This document shows positions 63,335 to 64,000 of a DNA stretch of 64,000 nucleotides, one piece after another. Source of the stretch: Prolixibacteraceae bacterium (lineage in GTDB: Bacteria > Bacteroidota > Bacteroidia > Bacteroidales > Prolixibacteraceae). Under the pieces are notes generated by a model, which saw nothing but the letters and a program-made list of their open reading frames with translations, was not told the origin of the DNA and made no database searches. Every line of letters starts with the position of its first letter. Position 1 is the first letter of the stretch. The stretch covers positions 1 to 64,000 of the forward strand of contig JAIBEY010000036.1 of NCBI GenBank assembly GCA_019459525.1, read 5' to 3'. The translations under genes and the position numbers were made by a program.

Positions 63335-63399
63335 CTGTGAATAATGTAACTTATTCTCAGAATAGTATAACAAGTTAAAGGGCCGTATCCCTACCTTTA
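63335..63399 (+). promoter_or_regulatory. 21-bp direct-repeat promoter P9
   Basis: CTGTGAAT at 63335, TGTAA at 63345-63349, TATAA at 63366-63370 and TACCTTTA at 63392-63399. It drives the small exported protein gene. Confidence 0.75.
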
Positions 63400-63428
63400 A
63401 GTACATCTAATAATTAAAAAAACATAAC

Positions 63429-63746
63429 ATGAAAAAGACTATTTATTTTGCTATCCTAATGATTTTCACGTTGAGTGCAACGACTGCATTTGCAGGTAAA
63501 AACGACCTAAAAGCGACAACTCCCGCAGCCACAGAGAATAAATTAACTACAGAAGAAGTGAACAGATTAAAAACGCGTGTTGAAGAAATCCGTAGCATGG
63601 ATAAATCGGAAATGACTTTGACAGAAAAGCGCGAACTGAGAAAAGAATTAAGGAGCACGAAAGAAAACGTACGCAAAAGTGGTGAAGTCATTTACATTAG
63701 TGGTGGAACCATTTTACTCATCGTTCTTATCCTCCTTTTGGTTTGA
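63429..63746 (+). CDS. Small exported protein with C-terminal TM anchor (paralog B)
   Basis: A 105-residue paralog of the protein at 37124. It has a signal peptide (IYFAILMIFTLSATTAFAG), a Thr/Ala-rich linker, a charged helix (RLKTRVEEIRSMDKSEMTLT then EKRELRKELRS) and a terminal TM helix (VIYISGGTILLIVLILLLV). Both copies stand behind a 21-bp repeat promoter at opposite ends of the regulon region. Function unknown. Confidence 0.85.
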   Translation: MKKTIYFAILMIFTLSATTAFAGKNDLKATTPAATENKLTTEEVNRLKTRVEEIRSMDKSEMTLTEKRELRKELRSTKENVRKSGEVIYISGGTILLIVLILLLV

Positions 63747-63834
63747 TCCAAGTCAAATTATTCAATAGCCTTTAAATTGCAAACGCAATAGAAAAATAGT
63801 TGTACAGGCTAAAATAATTTAAAAGTCAAATCCG

Positions 63835-64000
63835 ATGAATATATTCCAAGCGAAAACGGGACTAAGACTCCATAAACAAGTAAAAAAATATATGGTCCTA
63901 CAACTGTTTATCAATTCGATGCGTACCAGATCGGTAAGAAAACGCTTTTTGAATTTTTACAGCCCTGTTCCTTTGCAAAATGAAGACAAGCAAAATGAAA
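63835..64000 (+). CDS. Partial ORF running off the window
   Basis: An open frame of 55 codons from ATG 63835 to the window end (begins MNIFQAKTGLRLHKQVKKYM). Basic and helical; too short to assign. Confidence 0.4.
   Translation, partial: MNIFQAKTGLRLHKQVKKYMVLQLFINSMRTRSVRKRFLNFYSPVPLQNEDKQNE

Overview
This window comes from a Bacteroidota chromosome, most plausibly a free-living member of the Bacteroidales/Marinilabiliales (Prolixibacteraceae-like). That placement is inference. It rests on Bacteroidota-type promoters (TAnnTTTG, often with TTG about 20 bp upstream), weak ribosome binding sites, several TTG starts, a TonB receptor operon, DUF6364/PIN, DUF3108, Big_5-type and DUF6807 proteins, and the usual dispersed palindromic repeats. 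No rRNA, tRNA or CRISPR array was seen.

Layout. 1-4 kb is an accessory end: a group II intron on the minus strand, a small AT-rich gene in an integron-cassette-like context, and a VapBC-type toxin-antitoxin pair. 4-12 kb holds envelope proteins (DUF3108, Ig-like lipoprotein), a Crp/Fnr regulator, OsmC, an AraC regulator, YceI and pirin. 11-20 kb is sugar and surface-glycan metabolism: a membrane-anchored winged-helix regulator divergent from a DUF6807 protein and a Tat-exported Gfo/Idh/MocA oxidoreductase, a 5 x 41 bp tandem repeat, two glycosyltransferase-fold genes and a second secreted oxidoreductase. 20.7-24.7 kb is a peroxide-defence operon (PerR, KatG, ferritin, peroxiredoxin). 24.9-27.3 kb is a QseBC-like two-component system with a YgiW-like OB-fold protein. 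27.5-32.8 kb is a ferric-siderophore operon (TonB receptor, PepSY membrane protein, diflavin reductase) behind a Fur-like box.

The most remarkable part is 32.9-63.8 kb. Nine transcription units there share one promoter architecture: GTGAGAAT-NN-TGTAA, a second TGTAA exactly 21 bp after the first, and a TAnnTTTR -7 element whose TTT lies 30-31 bp after the second TGTAA. No copy was seen in the first 32 kb. The units encode three paralogous small AraC regulators with an HMA-like N-terminus, each coupled to PAS/kinase sensor genes, plus a hybrid kinase with a 21-residue repeat helix, a response regulator, CsbD-like, YtxH, lmo0937-like and other tiny membrane proteins, a cobalamin-type radical SAM enzyme, a Dps protein and a bacterial eRF1-like (baeRF) protein. 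Interleaved are a CheB-CheR-PAS protein, GH130, two GT4 enzymes, a PIG-L deacetylase, a six-hairpin glycosidase-like protein and a Ca2+-type P-ATPase. I infer one stress or stationary-phase regulon driven by the HMA-AraC proteins.

A second unexplained signal is a 5'-leader element (stem CATCCG/CGGATG enclosing the start codon) upstream of osmC and of a small membrane-protein gene, with a diverged third copy at 41.8 kb.
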